Shown here: positions 54,711 to 62,249 of the stretch, piece by piece
Position numbering within the stretch: position 1 is the first letter of the stretch
Layout: each line of letters opens with the position of its first letter
DNA from: Chitinophagales bacterium
GTDB taxonomy: Bacteria > Bacteroidota > Bacteroidia > Chitinophagales > JADIYW01
Reading direction: 5' to 3'
NCBI GenBank assembly: GCA_020636535.1
Contig: JACJXT010000012.1
Location: forward strand, 124,001-188,000
DNA length: 64,000 nt
Position numbers and translations under genes: made by a program
Notes under the pieces: generated by a model
Database searches by the model: none
Told to the model about the DNA's origin: nothing
Seen by the model: only the letters and a program-made list of their open reading frames with translations

Positions 54711-55658
54711 GTGATAATTCCAGATGTAAAATTGATTAGTGGTAGAAAAACACACTACTTGGCAGAAAAAATCGCTGATTTATATGGTCAGGATTTAACG
54801 CCTATGGATGTCTTGGAGTTTAGCGATGGCGAATTTGAACCAGTTATTCAAGAGTCGGTAAGAGGTTCTTATGTGTTTTGCATACAATCTACTTTCGCTC
54901 CATCTGATAATCTAATGGAGTTATTACTATTATTAGATGCAGCTAAAAGAGCATCTGCTGGTTATAAAATTGCAGTAATTCCTTACTTTGGTTTGGCTCG
55001 TCAAGACAGAAAAGATAAACCAAGAGTAGCTATTGGTGCTAAGTTAGTCGCTAATTTGTTAACGGCTGCTGGTGCAGACAGAATTATGACGATGGATTTA
55101 CATGCACCACAAATTCAAGGATTTTTTGACATTCCTGTAGATCATCTCGAAGCAAGAACTATTTTTATTAATTACTTAGAATCTTTAAATCTAGATGATT
55201 TAATTTTTGCTTCGCCAGATGTAGGAAGTACTAAAAGAGCAAGAAGATATGCTCAATATTTTAATACAGAAATGGTCATTTGCGATAAATATCGTTCTAA
55301 ACATAACGAAGTAGCATCTATGCGTTTAATTGGCGATGTTACCGATAAAAATGTAGTGATTGTAGATGATTTAATCGACACAGGTGGTACTTTAGCAACT
55401 GCGGCCAATCTAATTATGGAAAACGGAGCAAAAAGTGTGCGTGCTTTAATTACACATCCAGTGCTTTCTGGAAATGCTTATGAAAGAATTGAACAATCTG
55501 CATTAACAGAATTAGTCGTTTGCGATACCATTCCATTAAAACAAAACATAGACAAAATAAAAGTACTCTCTGTAGCAAAACTGTTTGCACATGCCATCAG
55601 AAATGCACACGAGTATAAATCAATAAATTCATTATTCATTCCAAAAAACAAAAATTAA
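54711..55658 (+). CDS. prs: ribose-phosphate pyrophosphokinase
   Basis: The 315-aa enzyme makes PRPP from ribose 5-phosphate and ATP. Motifs are the N-terminal KLISGRKTHYLAEKIADLYG, YFGLARQDRKDKPR, the metal-binding MDLHAPQIQGFFDIPVDHL, the flexible-loop region ASPDVGSTKRARRYAQ and the PRPP loop NVVIVDDLIDTGGTLATAA. The start is GTG 54711 (reading MIIPDVKLISGRK). The longer frame from TTG 54684 would run through the -7 element. It is cotranscribed with rplY (two-base gap), as in many bacteria. Confidence 0.95.
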   Translation: MIIPDVKLISGRKTHYLAEKIADLYGQDLTPMDVLEFSDGEFEPVIQESVRGSYVFCIQSTFAPSDNLMELLLLLDAAKRASAGYKIAVIPYFGLARQDRKDKPRVAIGAKLVANLLTAAGADRIMTMDLHAPQIQGFFDIPVDHLEARTIFINYLESLNLDDLIFASPDVGSTKRARRYAQYFNTEMVICDKYRSKHNEVASMRLIGDVTDKNVVIVDDLIDTGGTLATAANLIMENGAKSVRALITHPVLSGNAYERIEQSALTELVVCDTIPLKQNIDKIKVLSVAKLFAHAIRNAHEYKSINSLFIPKNKN

Positions 55659-55660
55659 TC

Positions 55661-56245
55661 ATGGAGACTTTAACCATTAGCGGACAAGCTAGAGCGGATG
55701 TTGGTAAAAAAGCAACAAAAGCCGACAGAAAAAACGGCAACATTCCTTGTGTAATGTATGCTGGAAACGAGGTGGTACACTTTACAACTACTATGAAAGA
55801 TTTGCGTGGATTAATCTACACGCCAAACTTTTATAAAGTAGCAGTAACATTAGATGGTACAACTCACGAGGCAATTTTAAAAGATGTTCAAGTACATCCA
55901 GTAACTGAAGATGTATTGCATGTCGATTTTCAAAAACTAATTGCTGGTAGCAAAGTATTTGCAGATATTCCAGTAAAATTAGTAGGTAATGCAGAAGGTG
56001 TTAAATTAGGTGGTAAATTATTAACTAAAGTAAGAAAATTGAGAGTTAGATCTACACCAGAAAATTTAATCGATGCCATTCCAGTTGATGTATCAAGCTT
56101 AAATCTTGGTCAATCAATTAAAGTAAAACATATTCCTGAGCAAAAATTCCAAATTTTAAACTCACCGAATATTCCTATTGCATCTGTAGAAATTCCAAGA
56201 GCATTGCGTAGTAAAGCAACTGCAGACGCAGCAGCTAAAAAATAA
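55661..56245 (+). CDS. rplY: 50S ribosomal protein bL25, Ctc (long) form
   Basis: The 194-aa protein has the bL25 N-terminal RNA-binding domain (KADRKNGNIPCVMYAG, VHPVTEDVLHVDFQKL). The Ctc C-terminal beta domain follows (IPVKLVGNAEGVKLGGKL, IDAIPVDVSSLNLGQSIKV). The long form binds 5S rRNA and is associated with general stress in Gram-positives. A strong terminator follows. Confidence 0.97.
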   Translation: METLTISGQARADVGKKATKADRKNGNIPCVMYAGNEVVHFTTTMKDLRGLIYTPNFYKVAVTLDGTTHEAILKDVQVHPVTEDVLHVDFQKLIAGSKVFADIPVKLVGNAEGVKLGGKLLTKVRKLRVRSTPENLIDAIPVDVSSLNLGQSIKVKHIPEQKFQILNSPNIPIASVEIPRALRSKATADAAAKK

Positions 56246-56266
56246 ATCCATTAATTGTTTAATTTT

Positions 56267-56294
56267 AAAGCCGACATTAATTGTCGGCTTTTTT
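56267..56294 (+). terminator. terminator of prs-rplY
   Basis: AAAGCCGACA (56267-56276) pairs with TGTCGGCTTT (56282-56291) over 10 bp around TTAAT, followed by TTTG. It lies 21 bases after the rplY stop. Confidence 0.92.
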
Positions 56295-56317
56295 GTTTTA
56301 AATTATATGTATTTTAA

Positions 56318-56325
56318 TATATTTT
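56318..56325. repeat. left target-site duplication TATATTTT
   Basis: Identical to 57593-57600. It directly abuts the left end of the insertion sequence. Eight bases is the usual IS256-family duplication. Confidence 0.75.
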
Positions 56326-56351
56326 GGCATAATACTGAAAAATAGTTGGTG
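56326..56351. repeat. left terminal inverted repeat of the IS
   Basis: Starts GGCATAA and ends in the core TACTGAAAAATAGTTGGTG. The core is an exact reverse complement of the right end; mismatches fall at positions 3, 5, 6 and 7. Confidence 0.8.
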
Positions 56352-56389
56352 TATTGTATCAAGAGTACTATAAATAAAGGTTAAACTAG

Positions 56390-56419
56390 ATATTTTATGA
56401 AATGTATTTCATAAAATAT
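56390..56419. promoter_or_regulatory. 14-bp palindrome before the transposase start
   Basis: ATATTTTATGAAAT (56390-56403) and ATTTCATAAAATAT (56406-56419) are perfect complements with a 2-base centre. It ends six bases before TTG 56425. It could hide the ribosome-binding region or bind transposase, limiting expression (inference). Confidence 0.6.
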
Positions 56420-56424
56420 TTTCT

Positions 56425-57399
56425 TTGTTAAAAAATGGCAAAAAAAAGCGATGTTGGAGCTGTAGTAGTTTAGATGTAATATGCTGGGGCAAACAACAAA
56501 ACAAGCAAAGATTTAAGTGTAAAAACTGTGGCATATTATTCACAAGGAATAGACCAGAACAAAAAATAAAGAACCGATTCATATGGTTCAAGAAATGGAT
56601 AATAGAAAGACAAACCTACAACACATTATGTAGAGATAGTGGTTATTCAAAAGACACCTTACAAAGAACCTTTTATAAAATTTTAGAGCGTTCGCCCACG
56701 GTTAAAATCATAAAAAGAGAACAAGTTAATCTTAGAGTGGACGGTACTTATTTTGCACAGTTCTGTTTAATAGCTTATCAAGATAATCTTGATGGCTATA
56801 CACAACTTATCCGTTTTTCAGATGGAGAGCATTTTGAAGAGATTAAGGAAGATTTAAGTAATTTAATACACTTAGGCATTAAATTAGAAAGTATTACCTC
56901 AGATGGTGCTAAAAGTATATTAAAAGCAATTAAACATACTGACAGTAATATAGTTATACAAAGATGCTTGGTACATATTCAACGAATGTGCTTACTATGG
57001 CTTACTAAATACCCTAAACACATAGCAGGACAAGAACTTAGAAAACATATTTTGCTATTACTCAAAATAGAAACACAGAATGATAAAATATGGTGGACAA
57101 GAGAGTTAAAGCTATGGTATGAAAGACACAAAGACTATCTTAATGAAAAGACTATTAACTTAGAAACTAGAAGGTATTGGTATACTCATAAACTACTAAG
57201 AAGATCCTACTTCTCAATAAAAAGAGCATTGCCTAATATGTTTCACTATTTAGAAAATCCAAAAATACCAAGAACAACAAATGGAATTGAAGGTTATTTT
57301 AGCCATCTAAAAAATCATCTTGATTTGCACAGAGGTTTGACTTTAAAAAATAGAATAAATTTCATCAAATGGTATGTGTATTTATCTAATGAAAAATAG
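56425..57399 (+). CDS. IS256/IS1249-like transposase with N-terminal zinc ribbon
   Basis: This protein is 324 aa from TTG 56425. Zinc-ribbon pairs are C10-x-x-C13 and C32-x-x-C35, followed by a helix-turn-helix-like stretch (TYNTLCRDSGYSKDTLQRTF). The DDE catalytic residues are probably D106 (LRVDGTYF), D160 (ITSDGAKSI) and E289 (TTNGIEGYFSHLK). CLVHIQR (183-189) gives the CxxH motif of the IS256/MULE group. All look intact. The start is odd: no in-frame ATG precedes the zinc ribbon, while ATG 56435 lies in another frame just before a run of eight A residues. Confidence 0.9.
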   Translation: MLKNGKKKRCWSCSSLDVICWGKQQNKQRFKCKNCGILFTRNRPEQKIKNRFIWFKKWIIERQTYNTLCRDSGYSKDTLQRTFYKILERSPTVKIIKREQVNLRVDGTYFAQFCLIAYQDNLDGYTQLIRFSDGEHFEEIKEDLSNLIHLGIKLESITSDGAKSILKAIKHTDSNIVIQRCLVHIQRMCLLWLTKYPKHIAGQELRKHILLLLKIETQNDKIWWTRELKLWYERHKDYLNEKTINLETRRYWYTHKLLRRSYFSIKRALPNMFHYLENPKIPRTTNGIEGYFSHLKNHLDLHRGLTLKNRINFIKWYVYLSNEK

Positions 57400-57437
57400 A
57401 GTTTTTTTAGCCATCAAGTATACCAAAAAATGAAAAA

Positions 57438-57467
57438 GGTTGATAGTTATCTATCAACCCATTTTTT
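57438..57467 (+). terminator. terminator inside the IS after the transposase
   Basis: GGTTGATAG (57438-57446) pairs with CTATCAACC (57451-57459) around TTAT, followed by CATTTTTTG. It lies 39 bases after the transposase stop. Confidence 0.8.
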
Positions 57468-57566
57468 GTATATACATTAATCCTATTGCTAAAAAGTTGG
57501 TCTCCACCAGTGCTTTTATCCTCTTCAGATTAACTGGAGAAAGCTAAACATTATTTTTGTCAAATG

Positions 57567-57592
57567 CACCAACTATTTTTCAGTACATTACC
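57567..57592. repeat. right terminal inverted repeat of the IS
   Basis: Begins CACCAACTATTTTTCAGT and ends in ATTACC. It is the inverse of the left end. Confidence 0.8.
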
Positions 57593-57600
57593 TATATTTT
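57593..57600. repeat. right target-site duplication TATATTTT
   Basis: Identical to 56318-56325 and directly abutting the right IS end. The remainder up to hpf (57601-57747) is AT-rich and shows nothing else. Confidence 0.75.
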
Positions 57601-57747
57601 TATTTAAAAAATAAATAAAAAACTTGTAGTGCTTTTTATTTATTACTGAAAGTCATATCATAAGAAATTTAAAATCATAGAGCATTCTCTTGCTTAAGAA
57701 TTCTTATATTCATTTATTTTCGAGTAATGCTAATGAGCAATAAATCT

Positions 57748-57786
57748 TCTAGCGACTGATAGTATAGTTAAGTATCAGCCACTAGA
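57748..57786 (-). terminator. hairpin, probable terminator of xerC-hpf
   Basis: TCTAGCGACTGATA (57748-57761) and TATCAGCCACTAGA (57773-57786) pair over 14 positions on the plus strand, with mismatch-like A-C sites. On the minus strand these become G-T pairs, so the stem favours minus-strand RNA. It lies 20 bases past the hpf stop; the trailing T-run (GATTTATT) is weak. Confidence 0.5.
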
Positions 57787-57805
57787 AAATAATATGTTAT
57801 TGAGC

Positions 57806-58105
57806 TTACTTTTTTGCTTTGGTTTTAATTTTTTCTATTTGTCTGCGTAATGATTCTACTGCTAAATCTATAGATTCTTCAAATTTTTTAGATTTTTCTT
57901 TAGCTATTAAAACGGTTCCAGGAATTTGCGTTTTAATGGTTACTACTTTGTCTCTTACTTGAGTATTTAGTCCTTCAAATGTAAGAATAACATCTGAGCC
58001 AATTACTTTATCATAATACAAATCTAATTTGCTTAGTTTTTTGTTGATAAAGTCTTTTAATTTTTGATCTGCATCGAAGTGCACTGATTGAATTTGTAAT
58101 TTCAT
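57806..58105 (-). CDS. hpf: ribosome hibernation promoting factor (HPF/RaiA family)
   Basis: This short HPF is 99 aa from ATG 58105 (MKLQIQSVHFDADQKLKDFI). The family pattern is LKDFINKKLSKLDLYYDKVIGSDVIL, then a basic end (SLRRQIEKIKTKAKK). The upstream in-frame start at 58129 overlaps the recombinase gene and adds residues foreign to the family. It dimerises or silences idle ribosomes. It lies four bases after the recombinase stop. Confidence 0.92.
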   Translation of the reverse strand: MKLQIQSVHFDADQKLKDFINKKLSKLDLYYDKVIGSDVILTFEGLNTQVRDKVVTIKTQIPGTVLIAKEKSKKFEESIDLAVESLRRQIEKIKTKAKK

Positions 58106-58109
58106 ACTG

Positions 58110-59018
58110 TTACGCTTTAGGGTGAGCAATTTTATAAATTTCCTTTAATTGTTCTATTGTATTGTGTGTATACACTTGCGTTGAAGCCAAACTTGCATGT
58201 CCCATTAATTCTTTAATGTCGTTTAGTTTAGCACCATGATTGCTCATGTGTGTTGCAAAGGAATGACGCAACACATGAGGACTTTTCTTTTCTGCTGTAC
58301 TACACATCGATAAATACTTTTTTATTAACCTATAAACGAAGTTAGGATACATTTGACTTCCCTTGTCTGTTAAAAAAATATAATTCGCTGTAGAATTATA
58401 GTAGTTGGTTTGTGCTTGTTGATACGCTAATAACTCTTGATAAAGAGTATTGCTAATTGGTATTAGTCGTTGTTTATTGCCTTTACCTGTTATTTTTAAT
58501 TGATAAGTTATATTAGATTGTAATATATCATTCCAAGATAAATTAATAAGTTCTTCTCTACGAATTCCTGTTGCATAAAATACATCTACAATTAATTTAT
58601 TTCGTAGCAATAAAAATTCATCATCTGTTACATTTGTTTTGATAGTATCATCTAATTCACCATCTAATAAATGATTAATATTTTTTTCTTCAATGTATTT
58701 TGGTAGTCGTTCTGCAACTTTTGGTGTTGTAATTTTTAGTGCAGGATTGGTTTTAATCCACGACTTTTTTAGTGCAAATTTATAGTAGCTTTTTAATGCC
58801 GAAACTTTGCGTTTTAAGCTAGTAGGTTTTTGTTCTTGATTGATTAAGGAAATTATCCAAGCACGAATTTGATTGTGTTTGGCTTGATTAATGTCTGCTA
58901 ATTGAAATTCTGCGTTTAAGAATTCAGAAAATTGTTGTAAATCAACTTTATACGCTTGGACTGTTTTTAGAGAATACCGTTTCTCTTTTTGTATATAAAC
59001 TAAAAAGTTATCTATCAT
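58110..59018 (-). CDS. XerC/XerD-type tyrosine recombinase
   Basis: The 302-aa protein has an N-terminal SAM-like core-binding domain (FLVYIQKEKRYSLKTVQAYKVDL). The full catalytic set is visible: R153 (ATGIRREELINL), K175 (KITGKGNKQR), H248 and R251 (HVLRHSFATH), H274 (LMGHASLAST) and Y283 (QVYTHNTIE). Length and position between rpsU and hpf are those of the chromosomal dimer-resolution recombinase of Bacteroidota, not a phage integrase. Confidence 0.93.
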   Translation of the reverse strand: MIDNFLVYIQKEKRYSLKTVQAYKVDLQQFSEFLNAEFQLADINQAKHNQIRAWIISLINQEQKPTSLKRKVSALKSYYKFALKKSWIKTNPALKITTPKVAERLPKYIEEKNINHLLDGELDDTIKTNVTDDEFLLLRNKLIVDVFYATGIRREELINLSWNDILQSNITYQLKITGKGNKQRLIPISNTLYQELLAYQQAQTNYYNSTANYIFLTDKGSQMYPNFVYRLIKKYLSMCSTAEKKSPHVLRHSFATHMSNHGAKLNDIKELMGHASLASTQVYTHNTIEQLKEIYKIAHPKA

Positions 59019-59022
59019 ACGC

Positions 59023-59060
59023 TATCTTAAACCTCAAGTAATATTCTAAAGTTTAAGATA
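59023..59060 (-). other. hairpin between rpsU and xerC
   Basis: TATCTTAAAC (59023-59032) and GTTTAAGATA (59051-59060) form a perfect 10-bp stem with an 18-base loop, five bases before the recombinase start. No T-run follows. It could attenuate or modulate read-through from rpsU into the recombinase gene (inference). Confidence 0.5.
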
Positions 59061-59084
59061 AATAATAAAAACTAAATGTGCAAA

Positions 59085-59276
59085 TTAATCTTCTTGTAAT
59101 TTTACTTTTTCTCTGTGAATAGCTTTTAATTTTTCAGCTCTTTTTTGAACAGAAGGTAAAGTAAATGCTTGTCTTTCTCTTAATTGCTTAAGTACACCAG
59201 ACTTCTCATACTTTTTTTTGTACACTTTAAGTGCTCTATCGATTGAATCTTGCTCTCTTGCGTCTATAATCAACAT
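59085..59276 (-). CDS. rpsU: 30S ribosomal protein bS21
   Basis: The 63-aa protein MLIIDAREQDSIDRALKVYK... shows the bS21 pattern, including KKKYEKSGVLKQLRERQAFTLPS. It ends in KAIHREKVKLQED, within the usual length for Bacteroidota. bS21 sits near the anti-Shine-Dalgarno in this phylum. I see no Shine-Dalgarno before its own start. Confidence 0.96.
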   Translation of the reverse strand: MLIIDAREQDSIDRALKVYKKKYEKSGVLKQLRERQAFTLPSVQKRAEKLKAIHREKVKLQED

Positions 59277-59299
59277 AAATTGTTAAAATTTTTGGAATG

Positions 59300-59307
59300 C
59301 AAATATA
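59300..59307 (-). promoter_or_regulatory. -7 element (TATATTTG) for rpsU
   Basis: An exact TAnnTTTG match followed by C on the minus strand, 23 bases before the rpsU start. It probably also serves xerC and hpf. Confidence 0.55.
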
Positions 59308-59353
59308 CTAATTTTTTTTTGAAATTCTACTTAGTATTTAATTGAATTGTTAA

Positions 59354-60616
59354 TTATTTCAGTTTAAATGCTTTTTTAACAACATCTACTGCATTTAACT
59401 CTTCCCAAGGAAACAATTTAACTTCTACTTTTAACTCGTTAGCTTTTCCTTTATTAAATACTTTGGTTACTTTTTTAGATTTTCTTCCCATGTGACCATA
59501 AGCAGCAGTTTCGCTATAAATTGGCGTTCTTAAATTAAATCTTTGCTCAATAAAATATGGACGCATATCAAATTCTTTTAGTGTTGCAATTTTCTTAGCA
59601 ATTTCGCCATCAGTCATATTTACTTTTGAAGTACCAAAAGTATTAACATACAAACCAACTGGTTGTGCAACACCAATAGCATACGCTACTTGCACTAGAG
59701 CTTCGTCTGCAATACCAGCAGCCACTAAATGCTTAGCAATATGTCTGGTTGCATAAGCAGCAGAACGGTCAACTTTAGAAGGATCTTTGCCAGAAAATGC
59801 ACCTCCACCATGAGCTCCTTTTCCACCATAAGTATCTACAATAATTTTTCTACCTGTTAAACCAGTATCACCATGTGGTCCACCAATTACAAATTTTCCT
59901 GTTGGATTGATGTGATAAATGATTTTATCATCGAAAAGATTTTGAATTCTCTTAGGTAGTTTTTTCAATACTCTAGGAATCAAGATTTTGATAACATCTT
60001 CTTTAATTTGTTTTAGCATTTTAGCTTCAGCAGCAAAATCGTCGTGTTGTGTAGAAATAACAATGGCATCAATTCTTATTGGTTGATTGTTGTCATCATA
60101 CTCTATAGTAACTTGCGATTTTGAATCTGGACGCAAATATTTCATTACTTTACCTTCTCTTCTGATAGCAGCTAATTCTTCTAATAGTAGATGTGACAAT
60201 TCTAATGGCAATGGCATCAAATTATCTGTTTCGCTACAAGCATAACCAAACATCATACCTTGATCGCCAGCACCTTGTTCTTCTGGTTTCTTTCTTTCTA
60301 CGCCTTGATTAATATCTGGAGATTGTTCGTGAATAGCTGACAACACACCACAAGAATGTGCATCAAACATATATTCTGATTTATTATATCCTATTTTATC
60401 AATTACTTTTCTAGCAATATCTTGTACATCTAAATATGCATTTGATTTTACTTCGCCAGCTAAAATAACTTGACCTGTAGTTACTAAAGTTTCGCAAGCT
60501 ACTTTTGAAGTTGGATCGTAAGCTAAAAAATTATCAATTAAAGCATCTGAAATTTGGTCGGCAACTTTATCTGGATGTCCTTCTGAAACAGACTCTGATG
60601 TAAATAAGTATGGCAT
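59354..60616 (-). CDS. metK: S-adenosylmethionine synthetase
   Basis: The 420-aa protein begins MPYLFTSESVSEGHPDKVADQISDA, which holds the catalytic HPDK. It has GAGDQGMMFGYA, FVIGGPHGDTGLTGRKIIVDTYGG and GGGAFSGKDPSKVDRSAAYA. It makes SAM from methionine and ATP. Length is near the longer form seen in Bacteroidota. Confidence 0.98.
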   Translation of the reverse strand: MPYLFTSESVSEGHPDKVADQISDALIDNFLAYDPTSKVACETLVTTGQVILAGEVKSNAYLDVQDIARKVIDKIGYNKSEYMFDAHSCGVLSAIHEQSPDINQGVERKKPEEQGAGDQGMMFGYACSETDNLMPLPLELSHLLLEELAAIRREGKVMKYLRPDSKSQVTIEYDDNNQPIRIDAIVISTQHDDFAAEAKMLKQIKEDVIKILIPRVLKKLPKRIQNLFDDKIIYHINPTGKFVIGGPHGDTGLTGRKIIVDTYGGKGAHGGGAFSGKDPSKVDRSAAYATRHIAKHLVAAGIADEALVQVAYAIGVAQPVGLYVNTFGTSKVNMTDGEIAKKIATLKEFDMRPYFIEQRFNLRTPIYSETAAYGHMGRKSKKVTKVFNKGKANELKVEVKLFPWEELNAVDVVKKAFKLK

Positions 60617-60635
60617 AATTTAAATTTATGAATTG

Positions 60636-60643
60636 CAAAGATA
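60636..60643 (-). promoter_or_regulatory. -7 element (TATCTTTG) for metK
   Basis: An exact match followed by C on the minus strand, 19 bases before metK and inside the 36-base gap after the FAH gene. An upstream CTTG lies 22 bases away, a marginal -33. Confidence 0.55.
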
Positions 60644-60652
60644 ATTAATAGA

Positions 60653-61255
60653 TTATTTAATCGTGCAAGTTGTGATACATTTTTCGTTAATAAATGCTTG
60701 AAGTTCATCACCTATTTGCACTGGGCCAACACCTTCTGGCGTTCCTGTAAAGATTAAATCGCCTTGTTGTAAAGTAAAAAATTGGGAGATATAGCTAATA
60801 ATTCTTTCAAAAGAAAAGATTAAATCGTTGGTATTGCCTATTTGTACTGTTTGATTATTTTTTTTGATTTCAAAATTAATTGCTTTATTTTCATAAGGTA
60901 AAAAATCGCCAATAAAAGCAGCACCATCAAAACCTTTAGCAATTTCCCACGGCCATCCATTTTTTTTAAGTTGAGCTTGTACATCTCGTGCAGTAAAATC
61001 AAAACCTAAAGTAAATGAGTCGATATAGTTAGTAGCAAACTTTTCTTGAATTTTTTTTCCGTTCTTGCCAATTCTCAAAACGACTTCGCCTTCGTAATGT
61101 ACATCATTAGAAAAAGCTGGATAGTAAAAATCTTGATTGTTTTTTAGTAGTGCTGTTGGTGGTTTCATAAACACCACAGGATTTTCTGGATAAGCAAAGT
61201 GCTTCATCTCTTCGATGTGTTTTTTGTAATTTAATCCGATGCAAAATATTTTCAT
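60653..61255 (-). CDS. fumarylacetoacetate hydrolase (FAH) family protein
   Basis: The 200-aa protein is a short single-domain member. It starts MKIFCIGLNYKKHIEEM and has the VHYEGEVVLRIG metal-binding Glu pair. Next is FDFTARDVQAQLKKNGWPWEIAKGFDGAAFIG, and it ends with GDLIFTGTPEGVGPVQIGDEL. Family members act as acylpyruvate hydrolases or oxaloacetate tautomerase/decarboxylase-like enzymes; this one's substrate is not clear. Confidence 0.9.
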   Translation of the reverse strand: MKIFCIGLNYKKHIEEMKHFAYPENPVVFMKPPTALLKNNQDFYYPAFSNDVHYEGEVVLRIGKNGKKIQEKFATNYIDSFTLGFDFTARDVQAQLKKNGWPWEIAKGFDGAAFIGDFLPYENKAINFEIKKNNQTVQIGNTNDLIFSFERIISYISQFFTLQQGDLIFTGTPEGVGPVQIGDELQAFINEKCITTCTIK

Positions 61256-61543
61256 ATTCTATTTCTAATATAATTATAAATTAAAAATGTTTTGTTAGAT
61301 AAAGTAAAAAATCTACTTTCTTACCTATTATTAGTATTTACTTTTGTCTTGATACAAAAGTAACAAAAAATCAAGACTGCAATATCTACCTGTCGGCAGA
61401 CAGGAATTCTTAACACTCGAACTGCTTAAAAAAGCTAAAAATCTTAAAACTCGCTTCGCTCAAACAACAAGATTTTCTTAACGCATTTTTATTTGTTCTC
61501 ACTAAATTTATTGAATGTCATTTTTGATTGCTTGCTAGATAAA
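61256..61543. repeat. 288-bp non-coding gap holding dispersed-repeat sequences
   Basis: CAAAAGTAACAAAAAATCAAG and following bases (61355-61380) recur with few changes at 62143-62168. A perfect 6-bp palindrome CCTGTCGGCAGACAGG (61389-61404) follows, then CTCGCTTCGCTCAAACAACA. These phrases are typical of intergenic repeats scattered in Bacteroidota genomes (recollection). No gene is visible. Confidence 0.6.
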
Positions 61544-62107
61544 TTAAATATTATTATATTTATTCATCGTATTATTTAATCCATCTGTACAGAAAGATAA
61601 AGCAGCATCTTTAGCAATATTTACTCTTTCTTCCAATTGCTTTAATTCTGCATCTGACCATTTTCCTAGTACAAAATCGACTTGCTTCCCTTTGGAAAAA
61701 TTGTTGCCAATACCAAATCGCAATCTTGGATATTGATTGTTAGTCAGTACTGCTTCAATATCTTTAAGTCCATTATGACCAGCATGTGTTCCTTTGCCTT
61801 TTAATCTAATTTGACCAAATGGCAATGCCAAATCATCTACAATAACCAATACATTTTCTTGATTGATTTTTAATTCATTCATCCAAAATTTCAATGCTTT
61901 TCCACTTAAATTCATATATGTAGTTGGCTTAATTAAATGAATTTGCTTGCCTTTATACTTGGTATTGCTATAAATAGCATGTCGTTCTATGCTGAATTTT
62001 GCATCGAGTTCTTGTGCAATGGCATCAACAATATTAAAACCAATATTGTGTCTGGTATTGTTGTATTCTGCTCCTATATTTCCTAAACCTACGATTAAAT
62101 ATTTCAT
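61544..62107 (-). CDS. pth: peptidyl-tRNA hydrolase
   Basis: The 187-aa protein starts YLIVGLGNIGAEYNNTRHNIGF with N10 and catalytic H20. It has KPTTYMNLSGKAL, VIVDDLALPFGQIRLKGKGTHAGHNGLKDIEA and YPRLRFGIG. It recycles tRNA from drop-off peptidyl-tRNA. Length is normal. Confidence 0.97.
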   Translation of the reverse strand: MKYLIVGLGNIGAEYNNTRHNIGFNIVDAIAQELDAKFSIERHAIYSNTKYKGKQIHLIKPTTYMNLSGKALKFWMNELKINQENVLVIVDDLALPFGQIRLKGKGTHAGHNGLKDIEAVLTNNQYPRLRFGIGNNFSKGKQVDFVLGKWSDAELKQLEERVNIAKDAALSFCTDGLNNTMNKYNNI

Positions 62108-62142
62108 CTACTTTATATTGATATTTATCTTTCTTAGATAGG

Positions 62143-62168
62143 CAAAAGTAATAAAAATTCAAGACTGC
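62143..62168. repeat. second copy of dispersed-repeat segment
   Basis: Shares CAAAAGTAAnAAAAAnTCAAG and the following ACTGC with 61355-61380. The two copies bracket pth. The remaining gap to 62250 shows no other feature. Confidence 0.55.
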
Positions 62169-62249
62169 TATACCATACAAGATTTCTTATAGGAAATACC
62201 AATTATACATAAAGAGTGATACAGCTATGCTGTATTTTTAAATATTTTT

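Larger units (their letters stand above)
56326..57592 (+). mobile_element. complete IS256-type insertion sequence, 1,267 bp
   Basis: The ends are imperfect 26-bp inverted repeats (56326-56351 and 57567-57592; I count 22 matches). They begin GG and share the identical 19-bp core TACTGAAAAATAGTTGGTG. Both ends are bordered by the 8-bp direct repeat TATATTTT. The element contains one transposase gene and its own terminator. It sits between the rplY terminator and hpf, so it disrupts no gene. The intact duplication suggests fairly recent insertion. Assignment to IS256 (IS1249-like branch) rests on protein motifs and the duplication length. Confidence 0.85.

Noticed and set aside
58110..59018. Phage or island integrase
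   Set aside because: Size, motifs and the rpsU/hpf neighbourhood fit chromosomal XerC/D. No phage genes, tRNA or att repeats are nearby.
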